Positions 6,208-14,090 of a DNA stretch of 18,249 nucleotides are shown here, piece by piece (within the stretch, counting starts at the first letter, position 1; each line of letters begins with the position of its first letter). Source of the stretch: an uncultured Blautia sp. GTDB taxonomy: Bacteria > Bacillota > Clostridia > Lachnospirales > Lachnospiraceae. Below the pieces are notes generated by a model that did no database searches, was not told the DNA's origin, and was given only the letters and a program-made list of their open reading frames with translations. The position numbers and the translations under genes are program-made. The stretch covers positions 1 to 18,249 of the forward strand of contig CAKRKL010000029.1 of assembly GCA_934358405.1 (NCBI GenBank). The letters run 5' to 3'.

Positions 6208-9200
6208 TTACGGTATGATCACATTTCTCACAATTCCGTTATCTGTCAGTTCACGGTCACTTTTCTTCTGATTTACAAATACGGCTGTTCCGTTCTGATT
6301 CTGGTAAAGTTTAAACCTTACCGACTGTCCCTCTATACTTCCACCTGACACACCGTCAATTTTTTCCAGTTTATAGCGCATAACCTTACATTCCGAAACC
6401 GTGTACTCTCCTGCCGGTACTTCAAAAGAAATACTCCTTTTCACGTCTCCCAAATTATCCGTACCTTCTTTTGTAAACTCCACTGCATCATAATAAATAT
6501 GTTTTTCTCCATCCAGATCTGTTCCCTGCACACGAAATGTGAAAACAGGATTTCCATGTGCCCATACAATCTCCGATCCGTGAATCACCTTATCCACATA
6601 AATATTGACCAGCTTCACATCTTCCATCACAAAAGTCTGTATGGATTCTGTATTTTTCACAACACATTTTAATGGTAAGCCTTTTTTATAGCCTTTGGGA
6701 GCTTCCAGCTCTGTCAGAACATACTCTCCTGCTGCCAGCCTGTTAATCCTGTGGGGCGTTTTTCCGGACACCCAGGTATCTATTGTTTTTCCCTTTGCAT
6801 CCGTAAGCCGAAGGGTTGCTCCTGATACCGGCTTTTGAGACGCCTTGTCTGTCTTTAAAAACTCAGTCCTCGTATATCCGTTTTCTACTACAATCATATA
6901 CCCATGCTGTTTTTCTATCAATCCATTTTCATCTATGGTAAATTCATAGTTTTTTTCGTTTGCCACATAACCATCCGGTGTTGTTTCTTCCCGAAGTATA
7001 TAGGTACCCGGAACAAGTCCTTTTATTTCAATCATACCATTTACATCTGTTGTGTAAAGCTTTCCGCCATCCTCTTTTTGTGTTTTTCTCCTCACTATAA
7101 AGCTTACCCCGGCAATACCCTTTTCCGGATCAGCATCGTTTTCTCTTTTGGATATCTTTTTAATGCGAAGCAAGGTTTCTTCATTTTGAAAAGCTGCTGT
7201 TTTTTCTGCGTCCCCTTCTTTTACGTCTACATCATATGTCTGTTGGCTGATTACATAGCCTTTGGGAGGCATCACTTCTTTCACAGTGTACCTTCCCATA
7301 TAAAGAGGCTTTGAAACGGCAGTTCCGTTTTCTCCTGTAGTAATAATGTCTGCTGTTTCTCCGGCACGCAGCAGCAAGGTTCCTGCTATAGAATAAATAT
7401 CTTCCCTTGCCGTAATTTCAAATACAGCCCCTTGTAATTCCTTATCCCAAATATCTTTTTTTCTTACTGTTATTCTTCCCTTTGATACATCTTCTTTTAT
7501 AATCACTTCTGTTTTATCCGTATTTCCTGAAACAGAAATCGGAATCCCCTGGTTCCATTCAAAAACACCAGAAGCCATATTATATACACGTGCTTCTAAA
7601 ATATCCGGATTTTGGTTTACCACATAATAGGGCTTCAGATTGCAGCTATTTCTTAATCCTACCCTCAGCTGCAACTGGATATTTTTTCCGTAGCAGCTCT
7701 TAGGCAGGGCATTTACTGAAGAAAGCTCGATCAACTGGTTTTTCACGCTTAGCTTCCAGTCTCCTTTGCTTCCTCCAAGGCTTCCAAATTCAGCCACTAT
7801 TTTCTGCTCTTCCAAAACCTTTGCAGATTTCAGTTCGAAACAATCTGCAAGTTCATCCAGAATATGAAATCCTTGTATTTCCCATTCTCCTGTATTTTGT
7901 GGAATCAGCTGAGAAATTTCATACACGGTTTCAAAGTCTCTTCCTTTATATTCTTTTGTTTTCACCCTGTTATTGTCACTTAAAATCCATTTCTGTGGAT
8001 TTTGCGTTTCAGGTCTTTTCATATTTGCCCTGGAAACAACTTCGTTTGACCAGCTTGTCCCTTCTTGTCCGTTTTTGTGCCTGCAGGTAATAGAGGCCTT
8101 GTTTTTTACAGTATAGCTGCAAGTATTTTCTTCATATACAGGCGTTATTTCTTTTGGATTCATCTTCACTTTTATCTGAAATTCATAGGTTTTCCCATAA
8201 AAATCAGTCAACGCCAGTGCTTCCGGCGACGCCTGAAAGCTCACCGCATCACCATTCTTTGAGATTTTGAACCAGGAAGTTACATTTTTCCCTGAAGGGA
8301 GCATTTTTACAGCTGTATAATCTGCAAGCTCTACACCTTTTGGGAATTCATCTGTAATGCTGCAGGAGCCATAATAATATGCCGGATGTTCCTCCGGAAT
8401 TTCAGTCTGCAAAGTATAATAAAACGCATCGCTAATTTCCTCCAAAGCATTAAAATCGCCCTGTGATTCCAGTGTATTTCCCACTTTTTTGATCAGACCC
8501 GGATATTCCACAGGTCCATACCCCTTTGCATCCCATTGAAGTCCTGCCGTACTTGCACAGCTTCCGGTTTTCACTATGGCATACTCATTTTTAATTCTTT
8601 TTGCTGTATCCTTAGAGTAATTTCCATAACCAGGACTGATAATTGCAAGATAGAAGCCAGACGACTGATCCAGTTCATATACAACTGTGTTTTCAGGTAC
8701 TTCCCCCTCTACCTTTCCTGCCGGAGCGGTAAGTACTTCATAGTTTTTTGAAAAAAGCTCTTTTGAAAGTACACAAACCACGGAGTCCTTTGTAGCATAT
8801 CGGTGTCCTATAGATCCGTTTTGCAGCTTGATTCCAAAACGCTGGTATAAATCAATATCCAGCCATCGGAAGCGATAATTCCCGGATACCGGTGTATTTG
8901 TCCCACTTTTTACAATGTCCACTTTTATCTCCTGTGTAGGAAGCTCATCCTTAAATAAAAGCCACAGATCACTGTCACTGACTCCAAAAAGGGGCGTCAG
9001 GTCTGTTATTTTTTCCCCTTTATTGTCATAGGTGTAATCCAGATAATCCGTGCAGGTCAGCAAAATATCCAGGCTTGTATTTGCATCTCTATTAAAACCT
9101 ACGTTTGTGATTCGAAATCCGAATTTCCCTTTTGCACTGCTGTCAAGAGGCACATAATACGGTCCCTGTACCGTTTCCTGATCCTTTCTTCCTTTTAGGA

Positions 9201-9672
9201 CACTGCTTCCGGCCTGGCTCCAGGGCAGAACTTCAGAATTGGAGTTCCAACCCAGTCTGGTATATTTGCTGCTAAAAACTGCCTGCCCATTGGTAACAGG
9301 TGTAAAACCTCCATTTCCATATCGTACAGGCTGCCCTTCCTGAACAAATCCTACAGGAGCTGCATACAAAGCAATCCTGCTGTCTGGATTTTCCTCTTCC
9401 TCCAAAAACTCCTCTGTTTCTTCAGAAAAAAACTGATATTCCTTTTTTTCTGATTCAAAAGTGTCACTTTCCTCAGCCTCATTCTCAGCCTCATCAGAAG
9501 GCATTTCCGTATTTTCAAAAGACTCCCACCCTTCTAAAGCATCGGTTTCCTCCAAAATCTCAAATTCTGTGATTTCTTCCTGCGCCAATGTCTTTTTGCC
9601 AAAGCCGGAAGCAGCTACAGATACTGTAAGAACTGCTGCAAAAAACATTTTTATAAAAGCATTTTTTCTCAC
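6208..9672 (-). CDS. Large SpaA/Cna-B-type surface adhesin with isopeptide-type domains, no sorting signal
   Basis: The last gene of the surface operon encodes 1154 residues. Residues 1-31 are a classical signal peptide (cleavage near LAQEE), not a SipW-type one. Residues 32-100 are an acidic linker, followed by a large beta-rich region (100-390). Two fimbrial D2-like modules follow at about 400-545 (SITDEFPKGVELAD) and about 565-720 (VYEISQLIPQNT, FHILDELADCFEL). Three prealbumin-like SpaA/Cna-B repeats lie at about 728-830, 833-930 and 933-1020, each with the Lys near its start (VRKKD, IKKIS, LKTD) and the EV/EE/EL-PxGY end (KEVMPPKGY, REETTPDGY, TELEAPKGY) expected for Lys-Asn/Asp isopeptide bonds. 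A last beta domain covers about 1022-1140. The C-terminus has neither LPxTG nor a membrane segment. There are eleven cysteines in the mature part. The GTG start overlaps the previous stop (GTGA), with AAGGAGG seven bases upstream. It is probably the adhesive tip or decoration of the fibre. Confidence 0.88.
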   Translation of the reverse strand: MRKNAFIKMFFAAVLTVSVAASGFGKKTLAQEEITEFEILEETDALEGWESFENTEMPSDEAENEAEESDTFESEKKEYQFFSEETEEFLEEEENPDSRIALYAAPVGFVQEGQPVRYGNGGFTPVTNGQAVFSSKYTRLGWNSNSEVLPWSQAGSSVLKGRKDQETVQGPYYVPLDSSAKGKFGFRITNVGFNRDANTSLDILLTCTDYLDYTYDNKGEKITDLTPLFGVSDSDLWLLFKDELPTQEIKVDIVKSGTNTPVSGNYRFRWLDIDLYQRFGIKLQNGSIGHRYATKDSVVCVLSKELFSKNYEVLTAPAGKVEGEVPENTVVYELDQSSGFYLAIISPGYGNYSKDTAKRIKNEYAIVKTGSCASTAGLQWDAKGYGPVEYPGLIKKVGNTLESQGDFNALEEISDAFYYTLQTEIPEEHPAYYYGSCSITDEFPKGVELADYTAVKMLPSGKNVTSWFKISKNGDAVSFQASPEALALTDFYGKTYEFQIKVKMNPKEITPVYEENTCSYTVKNKASITCRHKNGQEGTSWSNEVVSRANMKRPETQNPQKWILSDNNRVKTKEYKGRDFETVYEISQLIPQNTGEWEIQGFHILDELADCFELKSAKVLEEQKIVAEFGSLGGSKGDWKLSVKNQLIELSSVNALPKSCYGKNIQLQLRVGLRNSCNLKPYYVVNQNPDILEARVYNMASGVFEWNQGIPISVSGNTDKTEVIIKEDVSKGRITVRKKDIWDKELQGAVFEITAREDIYSIAGTLLLRAGETADIITTGENGTAVSKPLYMGRYTVKEVMPPKGYVISQQTYDVDVKEGDAEKTAAFQNEETLLRIKKISKRENDADPEKGIAGVSFIVRRKTQKEDGGKLYTTDVNGMIEIKGLVPGTYILREETTPDGYVANEKNYEFTIDENGLIEKQHGYMIVVENGYTRTEFLKTDKASQKPVSGATLRLTDAKGKTIDTWVSGKTPHRINRLAAGEYVLTELEAPKGYKKGLPLKCVVKNTESIQTFVMEDVKLVNIYVDKVIHGSEIVWAHGNPVFTFRVQGTDLDGEKHIYYDAVEFTKEGTDNLGDVKRSISFEVPAGEYTVSECKVMRYKLEKIDGVSGGSIEGQSVRFKLYQNQNGTAVFVNQKKSDRELTDNGIVRNVIIP

Positions 9673-10304
9673 CCAGCCCCCTCCTTGCTATCAGCTTCAT
9701 ACTGTCTGATGTAATTCTCATATTTTTCTTTCATGGTTATGCCATTATTTTGTGTCTGAATCACATTAGCAGTTACAGGCACATTATAGCTTTTTTTCAC
9801 ATTAAGCTCTCCCTCCAGATAAGGAACTGTTACAAGCCTGGAAAACAAAGGTGCTGTGGTCTCTCCTGGCTTCAACGTATCTTTATAACCGTAAACATAC
9901 TTTTGATTGTCTTTATTCTGTTCCTGAAGCAAAAGCATCCATTTCTTTGTATCTGCCTGAAACCAAAAAATTTCTCTTCTTTCTCTTTGTGTTTTTCTTC
10001 CTGTCTTTTGATCCACTAATGAAATATTTTCCACGGGAATCTTTACTTCAAGAAAAACATTGGCTGCGTTTTTCCCTATATTTTGGACTGCCGGATCCTT
10101 GTTTAAGATTTGCCCGGGATACACTTTTACAGTCTGGCTTTGATCCCAGTGTTCTTCTATCAGTCTTGCCTTTACAGAACCTGCTGTAATCACATTTCTT
10201 ACTTCACCTACAGACCTGCTAAGATATGCAAATGTGACTGTCCCGGAAGCTGCAATTCCAAGCAGTATCCCTGTTCCTCCCAGTATGTACCGTTTTCTTT
10301 TCAA
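9669..10304 (-). CDS. TasA/camelysin-like SipW-dependent matrix protein (BsaA-like)
   Basis: The 211-residue product has a short basic N-terminus (MKRKRY), a hydrophobic core and a SipW-type cleavage region (VTFAYLSRS at about 23-31). The mature part follows the TasA/BsaA pattern: VITAGSVKARLIEEHWDQ (strand plus conserved Trp), VYPGQILNKDPAVQNIGKN (PGQ, KDP and N-G motif), NVFLEVKIPV, then the YGYKDTLKPGETTAPLFSRL block, and a C-terminal VTANVIQTQNNG helix start. It has no cysteine in the mature part, unlike its paralogues in this operon. It lies directly behind sipW, where B. subtilis keeps tasA, so it is the best candidate for the main fibre subunit. The start is TTG, overlapping the sipW stop (TTGA); a stop codon directly upstream in frame and the lack of any ATG before the signal peptide core force this choice. 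Confidence 0.85.
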   Translation of the reverse strand: MKRKRYILGGTGILLGIAASGTVTFAYLSRSVGEVRNVITAGSVKARLIEEHWDQSQTVKVYPGQILNKDPAVQNIGKNAANVFLEVKIPVENISLVDQKTGRKTQRERREIFWFQADTKKWMLLLQEQNKDNQKYVYGYKDTLKPGETTAPLFSRLVTVPYLEGELNVKKSYNVPVTANVIQTQNNGITMKEKYENYIRQYEADSKEGAG

Positions 10305-10780
10305 TCAATTTCACGCTCCTTTTTTCTGCCCTCAAAAATATTTATCCCCTGATAAAATGCCAGTAAGAAAAACAATACTGCTGCTTTCCCATTCCAGGTT
10401 CCAAGAAACATTTTTACATATCCCACATACGGAATAGAAAAAGCCACGATTCCATTTACATTTTTCCATTTTACAGGCTGTGCATCCGGCTTTGCATTTG
10501 CATCCCCTTTTGTTATGAGCAGCTGTCTTTCCTGATCGTTTTCTATCACACGGTGTGTGATCACAGCATTTCCTCCTGTAAAAGTAATAATTTCTCCCTG
10601 TTTTATCCTTTGAGGAGGTTTTTTCTTCACGTAAATTGCAGTGCCCACCGGAAGCGCAGGCGACATACTCCCGGATACCACCGTATAGCATTCCATTTGC
10701 AATATTTGGGGAAAACACAGAAAAAACAAAACACAGACAAAAACAGCCAGGAGAATCTGTTTCAGTTTCTGTTTAATCAC
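10301..10780 (-). CDS. sipW: SipW-type (ER-type) signal peptidase I
   Basis: The 159-residue membrane protease has an N-terminal membrane helix (about 7-26), the catalytic serine in VVSGSMSPALP (Ser38), and a histidine instead of the usual general-base lysine in VITHRVI (His76). The acidic residues are in KGDANAKPD (Asp93, Asp99), and a second membrane helix lies near the C-terminus (about 130-147). The Ser-His arrangement is the mark of archaeal/ER-type peptidases, to which B. subtilis SipW belongs. These release a special class of signal peptides found on TasA and TapA. The active site faces outside. The start is GTG with AAAGGA eight bases upstream and overlaps the previous stop by eight bases (GTGATTAA). 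The substrates are almost certainly the TasA-like paralogues around it. Confidence 0.93.
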   Translation of the reverse strand: MIKQKLKQILLAVFVCVLFFLCFPQILQMECYTVVSGSMSPALPVGTAIYVKKKPPQRIKQGEIITFTGGNAVITHRVIENDQERQLLITKGDANAKPDAQPVKWKNVNGIVAFSIPYVGYVKMFLGTWNGKAAVLFFLLAFYQGINIFEGRKKEREID

Positions 10781-12053
10781 CCTGTTTTTCCTTTCTGTAC
10801 AGTTTCCAGCTGCTTACTGACATTGCTGCAAGTGCTCCAAAAAGCACCAGCCACTTAAAAAAAATCCTTGTTTCATCCCCGGTTTTTGGGCTTGCAGCAG
10901 CTGATGTATAAAGCTTCTTTTCTGCACTTGTTCCACCCTCAGGCTTATCGGAAGCCTTATGATTTTTTCCTCCTGGATTGTCTTTATTGTCTTTATTGTC
11001 TTTATCTGTTCCATATACTGAAAATACCCAGTTTACCTTTCCAAGAAGCTTCTGATACTGATTATCCATCTCTTCACTTAAAGACAGCTTAACGATCAGG
11101 TTCTTTCCTTCTCCAACGGCAAAATCTCCAAGAGAAATATTATCCTTCATGCTCCAGCCTGAGCCAGTCATATTTCCGTCTGCAGTCCCCTGATAAAGCA
11201 CTTTATCGCCCTGCCTGATTTCTATTATGGCGTATCTGGACAGCAGCTTATTCACAAGAGCCAGATTTTCCTGACTCATTTTCTTTTGTCTGGCAGCTTC
11301 GGCATGCAGGTACATTTTTATTGGCAGTTCGGAGGAATTGGTAATACGGATAGTCTGGCTTCTTGCGCAGCCTGGAGTCAGATTTTTAAAATTGGCAAAC
11401 AGATCTTTTGCTTCCCCGCCTATTTTTAATCTGTGAGTCTCATCAAAAACCACACTTGTTACCGTTTCACAGGTACAAGGCTGATAAGTAATCCCCAGAT
11501 CTTTTTCTCTTATCCCCCAGATCAATTCCATCTCACTGTTTTTTGCCTGAATACTTTCCAGATTTATAACAATCCTCGCTTCCTTGTTTTTGTATCCGTT
11601 ATGGGCTTTTTCTGATAAATAGTAATGGTCCATCAAAGGCTTTCGAGTATTTTCTCCGGCCGGCAGTACCTCCTTATAATACCAATAGCCATCATCCTTT
11701 AATTTCCAGAGGTCTGTATTATAATGAATTTCAATCATCTTTGGATCCAGTTCCTGCTCTTCCCGGAAATTCCCGGATCTATCCAGACTTCCAAACATAC
11801 ATCCTACCTTCACACGCACAAAGGAAGCTTCCGTTCCTTCATTTTTTATAAAAACCTCCTTTATCACCTTCTGGCCAGGAGCCACATGATTTGGTTTTAT
11901 ATATTTTTCCTGTATGGAATTTTTATAGGAGGACATGGATATAAGATTTTCGGCATATTCCGATACATTCCACGCTGCCAGCACAGCACCACATACAAAT
12001 ACCATTCCTGTAAATACAAGAATGAAGACACATGTGAACTTATGCTTTTTCAT
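10773..12053 (-). CDS. Wall-anchored TasA-like protein with SPKTG sorting signal
   Basis: The 426-residue product starts with an N-terminal export signal (KKHKFTCVFILVF to VLAAWNVSE). Residues of about 35-185 resemble the first protein of the operon (VAPGQKVIKEVFIKNEG, VRVKVG, and WKLKDDGYWYYKEVLPAGEN, compared with WKKREDGYYYYQKKILPGQ). Residues of about 195-350 form a second beta-rich domain (LFANFKNLTPGCARSQTIRI, then GWSMKDNISLGDF). A hydrophilic linker rich in Asp, Asn and Lys follows (about 350-385). The C-terminus is a full cell-wall sorting signal: SPKTG (388-392), a hydrophobic segment, and a basic tail (KLYRKEKQGD). It is probably linked to peptidoglycan by a sortase that is not encoded in this window, and so anchors the fibre. 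The start is an ATG with AAAGGAAAAGG upstream. It lies 19 nt after the preceding gene and overlaps sipW by eight bases. Confidence 0.87.
   Translation of the reverse strand: MKKHKFTCVFILVFTGMVFVCGAVLAAWNVSEYAENLISMSSYKNSIQEKYIKPNHVAPGQKVIKEVFIKNEGTEASFVRVKVGCMFGSLDRSGNFREEQELDPKMIEIHYNTDLWKLKDDGYWYYKEVLPAGENTRKPLMDHYYLSEKAHNGYKNKEARIVINLESIQAKNSEMELIWGIREKDLGITYQPCTCETVTSVVFDETHRLKIGGEAKDLFANFKNLTPGCARSQTIRITNSSELPIKMYLHAEAARQKKMSQENLALVNKLLSRYAIIEIRQGDKVLYQGTADGNMTGSGWSMKDNISLGDFAVGEGKNLIVKLSLSEEMDNQYQKLLGKVNWVFSVYGTDKDNKDNKDNPGGKNHKASDKPEGGTSAEKKLYTSAAASPKTGDETRIFFKWLVLFGALAAMSVSSWKLYRKEKQGD
10977..11005. repeat. Nine-base tandem repeat in the anchor-protein linker
   Basis: About 3.2 copies of the nine-base unit ATTGTCTTT (plus strand) encode the repeated Asp-Asn-Lys tripeptides of the linker before the sorting signal. 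Gains or losses of a unit would keep the reading frame and only change linker length. Confidence 0.7.
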
Positions 12054-12072
12054 AGTACCTTTTCCTTTCCGG

Positions 12073-12849
12073 TCAGCTTATACCTTCCCCTTTATTCTCC
12101 TGCAGGGTTCCTCCTTTTATTTCTTCGTCAAGCATACGGTACGCCTCTGCCTGGGAAGCAAAGCCCTTGCTTTGAATTGCCTGTGCAGTTACCTTCAGCT
12201 GAAAATTTTTAATTTTTTTCATTTCAGTCTGGTTCCAGTCTGTAGGAATGACTACATTGGTAAATAAAGGGGATTCTTCCTGAATATTTAAAATTCCATC
12301 ACCGTTTTTGCCTTTATAGTTATATACAAGCCTGGATGCACCTGATCTTTGAGTGTCTTTTTCCCACAAAGGATTTACCATAGGATAGGCAGCCAGTTCC
12401 AAAAGGCTGTATCCCGGAACCCTGTCCTGGATCAATCCCTTTGCTGTTCCTTCTTTTTTATCATATCCGCCATTAAAGGTTTCATCATAGTAAATAGTTT
12501 TATAAATCAGATTCAAGGTCTGACTGTCTGTTATAGCAGAGCCCTTTCCATCCAAAATATCCACACACATCCGCACGTAACAAGGTTCTTCACCATTTTT
12601 ATCTGAAGTGATATTTTTTACAGTTGGATTTTTATACACTGTATAACCCGGATACATATTTTTTCCGTCCTCTTTCTCTGGATTCCATTCCGGTTCCTTC
12701 AGTCCGATGTCCAGATCCCCTGTAGTAAAAACATTGGTCACCTGATCATTTTCAGTAAAATAAGCCATAGTTGTACCCATTCCCAAAAGTAGTCCGCAAA
12801 AGAGCACACCTGTAAACAGTACTTTTTTTCTTTTTAAATTCAGCTTCAT
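12073..12849 (-). CDS. TasA/camelysin-like SipW-dependent matrix protein (third gene of the operon)
   Basis: The 258-residue protein has an Arg/Lys-rich start (MKLNLKRKK), a hydrophobic core and a typical SipW site (GTTMAYFTEND). The mature part begins with the BsaA-like signature: VTNVFTTGDLDIGLKEPEWN, then MYPGYTVYKNPTVKNI, then PCYVRMCVDI. The PLFTNVVIP segment (second half) matches the PLF block of its paralogues. The end, VTAQAIQSKGFASQAEAYR, is the classical C-terminal motif of the group. There are two mature cysteines (PCYVRMC). I chose ATG 12849 over ATG 12858 because AAAGGA lies directly against the first ATG but about nine bases before the second. It is exported and is probably a fibre or matrix subunit. 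Confidence 0.85.
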   Translation of the reverse strand: MKLNLKRKKVLFTGVLFCGLLLGMGTTMAYFTENDQVTNVFTTGDLDIGLKEPEWNPEKEDGKNMYPGYTVYKNPTVKNITSDKNGEEPCYVRMCVDILDGKGSAITDSQTLNLIYKTIYYDETFNGGYDKKEGTAKGLIQDRVPGYSLLELAAYPMVNPLWEKDTQRSGASRLVYNYKGKNGDGILNIQEESPLFTNVVIPTDWNQTEMKKIKNFQLKVTAQAIQSKGFASQAEAYRMLDEEIKGGTLQENKGEGIS

Positions 12850-12866
12850 TTTATTCATCCTTTCTT

Positions 12867-13565
12867 TTACTTAAAATTTTTTTGTAACTGATCAAACAGT
12901 CCGGCTTTATAGGCGTTTTGCGGTGTATCAAGTCCAAAATAATCTTCGCCAGCCATCTGCTGCAGCACCTGTCCTGATATACGTATCTCAACGCCTCCCA
13001 TTGCAAGTATCCTGTTCTGTTTTGTGTTATTTACGCTTTTATCAACACATACCTGCGTAAACAAAGGAATTGTGGTTTCTCCCTTTTTGGGGAGATTTCT
13101 TTTGAGAACCCTGGAATAATAAAAGCACTGGACAGGATCTGTCTCTTTGTGCTTCTGAAAACGGATCCAGTCTCCCTTATTTGGGTCATCGCTGTTATAA
13201 TCGATATGATATACATCCACCACTTTTTTCATATCGTCAGCGCTTAACCTCTGTCCTCTTTTTAATGGATCCGGACAGTCAGCTGTATAAACAAACTCAC
13301 ATTTCAGCGCTACAAGCTCATTCATGTTCAGCTCTGAGGTGTTGGTTACCTGGGGATCCTTTGGGATCACTGCTCCGGGTACTGTAAGAAGTCCTTTTCC
13401 AGAATTCCAGGAGGGTTCTGTCAGCCTGGCATTAAGACCATCTTCCCCGGAGCATGTAAGCTGGTTAAGTACATATGAGTTGTCACTAATATAAGCCAGC
13501 GCAGTTCCTGTTCCTGCTGCCAGACAAAACAGCGCAGCCAGAATTACTACGATTTTTTTCTTCAT
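12867..13565 (-). CDS. TasA/camelysin-like SipW-dependent matrix protein (second gene of the operon)
   Basis: The 232-residue product has MKKK, a hydrophobic core and a SipW-type cleavage region (GTALAYISDNSYVLN). The mature part shows ARLTEPSWNSGKGLLTVPG and VIPKDPQVTNTSELN, the counterpart of the EPxW / PGxxxxKDPxVxN signature, then the FYYSRVLKRNLPKKGETTIPLFTQV block. The C-terminal ISGQVLQQM and NAYKAGLFDQLQ correspond to the AIQ / EAY end of the family. Five cysteines lie in the mature part, which is unusual for this family. I chose ATG 13565: AAGGAGG lies five bases upstream and the signal peptide then begins at residue 1. The same frame is open upstream but overlaps the preceding gene. 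It begins 10 nt after the first gene's stop. Confidence 0.85.
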   Translation of the reverse strand: MKKKIVVILAALFCLAAGTGTALAYISDNSYVLNQLTCSGEDGLNARLTEPSWNSGKGLLTVPGAVIPKDPQVTNTSELNMNELVALKCEFVYTADCPDPLKRGQRLSADDMKKVVDVYHIDYNSDDPNKGDWIRFQKHKETDPVQCFYYSRVLKRNLPKKGETTIPLFTQVCVDKSVNNTKQNRILAMGGVEIRISGQVLQQMAGEDYFGLDTPQNAYKAGLFDQLQKNFK

Positions 13566-13575
13566 CCTTGCCTCC

Positions 13576-14079
13576 TTACAATCCTGCAAAAGCTTCTTCC
13601 GGAGAATAAAAGCCTTCTGCCTGAACAGATTCTTCATAAACCAAAATGTCAAAGCTTACCAAATCTTCTTTTTTTATGGTGTTTTTTATAACAATATTAT
13701 CAAATATCGTGCTTGTACACTGTCCAGGCAATATTTTTTTCTGATAATAGTAATATCCATCTTCCCGTTTTTTCCAGCTGTCTGTGATCACTAAGGGATG
13801 ACACTGCTCTTCTCCTTGTAAGCTGCTGAAAACGACCTGCGCCCGTGTATAAACCGGAATGGCAGAATCATTTACAATACGCGGCTTTTTTTTGATCACC
13901 TGCCCCGGCTTCACATCATCCGGCGTTTCAAACTCTTCTTCAATATGAGTTGTATTCTCCAATACACTCATCTGATTAACCGCCTCTTTTTTGTCAATCA
14001 GATAAGCATACGCTGCAGAACCTGTAATTCCCACAAGCAAACAGCATGCAAGTAAAACAATCATCCATCTTTTCTTCAT
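13576..14079 (-). CDS. Small TasA-like SipW-dependent exported protein, first gene of the operon
   Basis: The 167-residue protein carries MKKR, a hydrophobic core and a SipW-type site (GSAAYAYLIDKK). The mature part is short: IEEEFETPDDVKPGQVIKK and RIVNDSAIPVYTRAQVVFS, then WKKREDGYYYYQKKILPGQ, and the end VQAEGFYSPEEAFAGL typical of BsaA-like proteins. It is closest in layout to the N-terminal half of the wall-anchored protein later in the operon, so both may be minor or anchoring components. There are two mature cysteines (QCHP, GQCTS). The only strong Shine-Dalgarno (AAAGGAGCT, 14111-14119) lies 33 bases before the ATG, with a seven-bp hairpin in between. This is unusual and may control initiation. 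A second in-frame ATG at codon 6 is a weaker alternative. Confidence 0.83.
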   Translation of the reverse strand: MKKRWMIVLLACCLLVGITGSAAYAYLIDKKEAVNQMSVLENTTHIEEEFETPDDVKPGQVIKKKPRIVNDSAIPVYTRAQVVFSSLQGEEQCHPLVITDSWKKREDGYYYYQKKILPGQCTSTIFDNIVIKNTIKKEDLVSFDILVYEESVQAEGFYSPEEAFAGL

Positions 14080-14090
14080 GGATCTGCTTT

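Noticed and set aside
10977..11005. Tandem repeat considered as part of a CRISPR-like array
   Set aside because: The units are nine bases without spacers and keep the reading frame of the anchor-protein linker.
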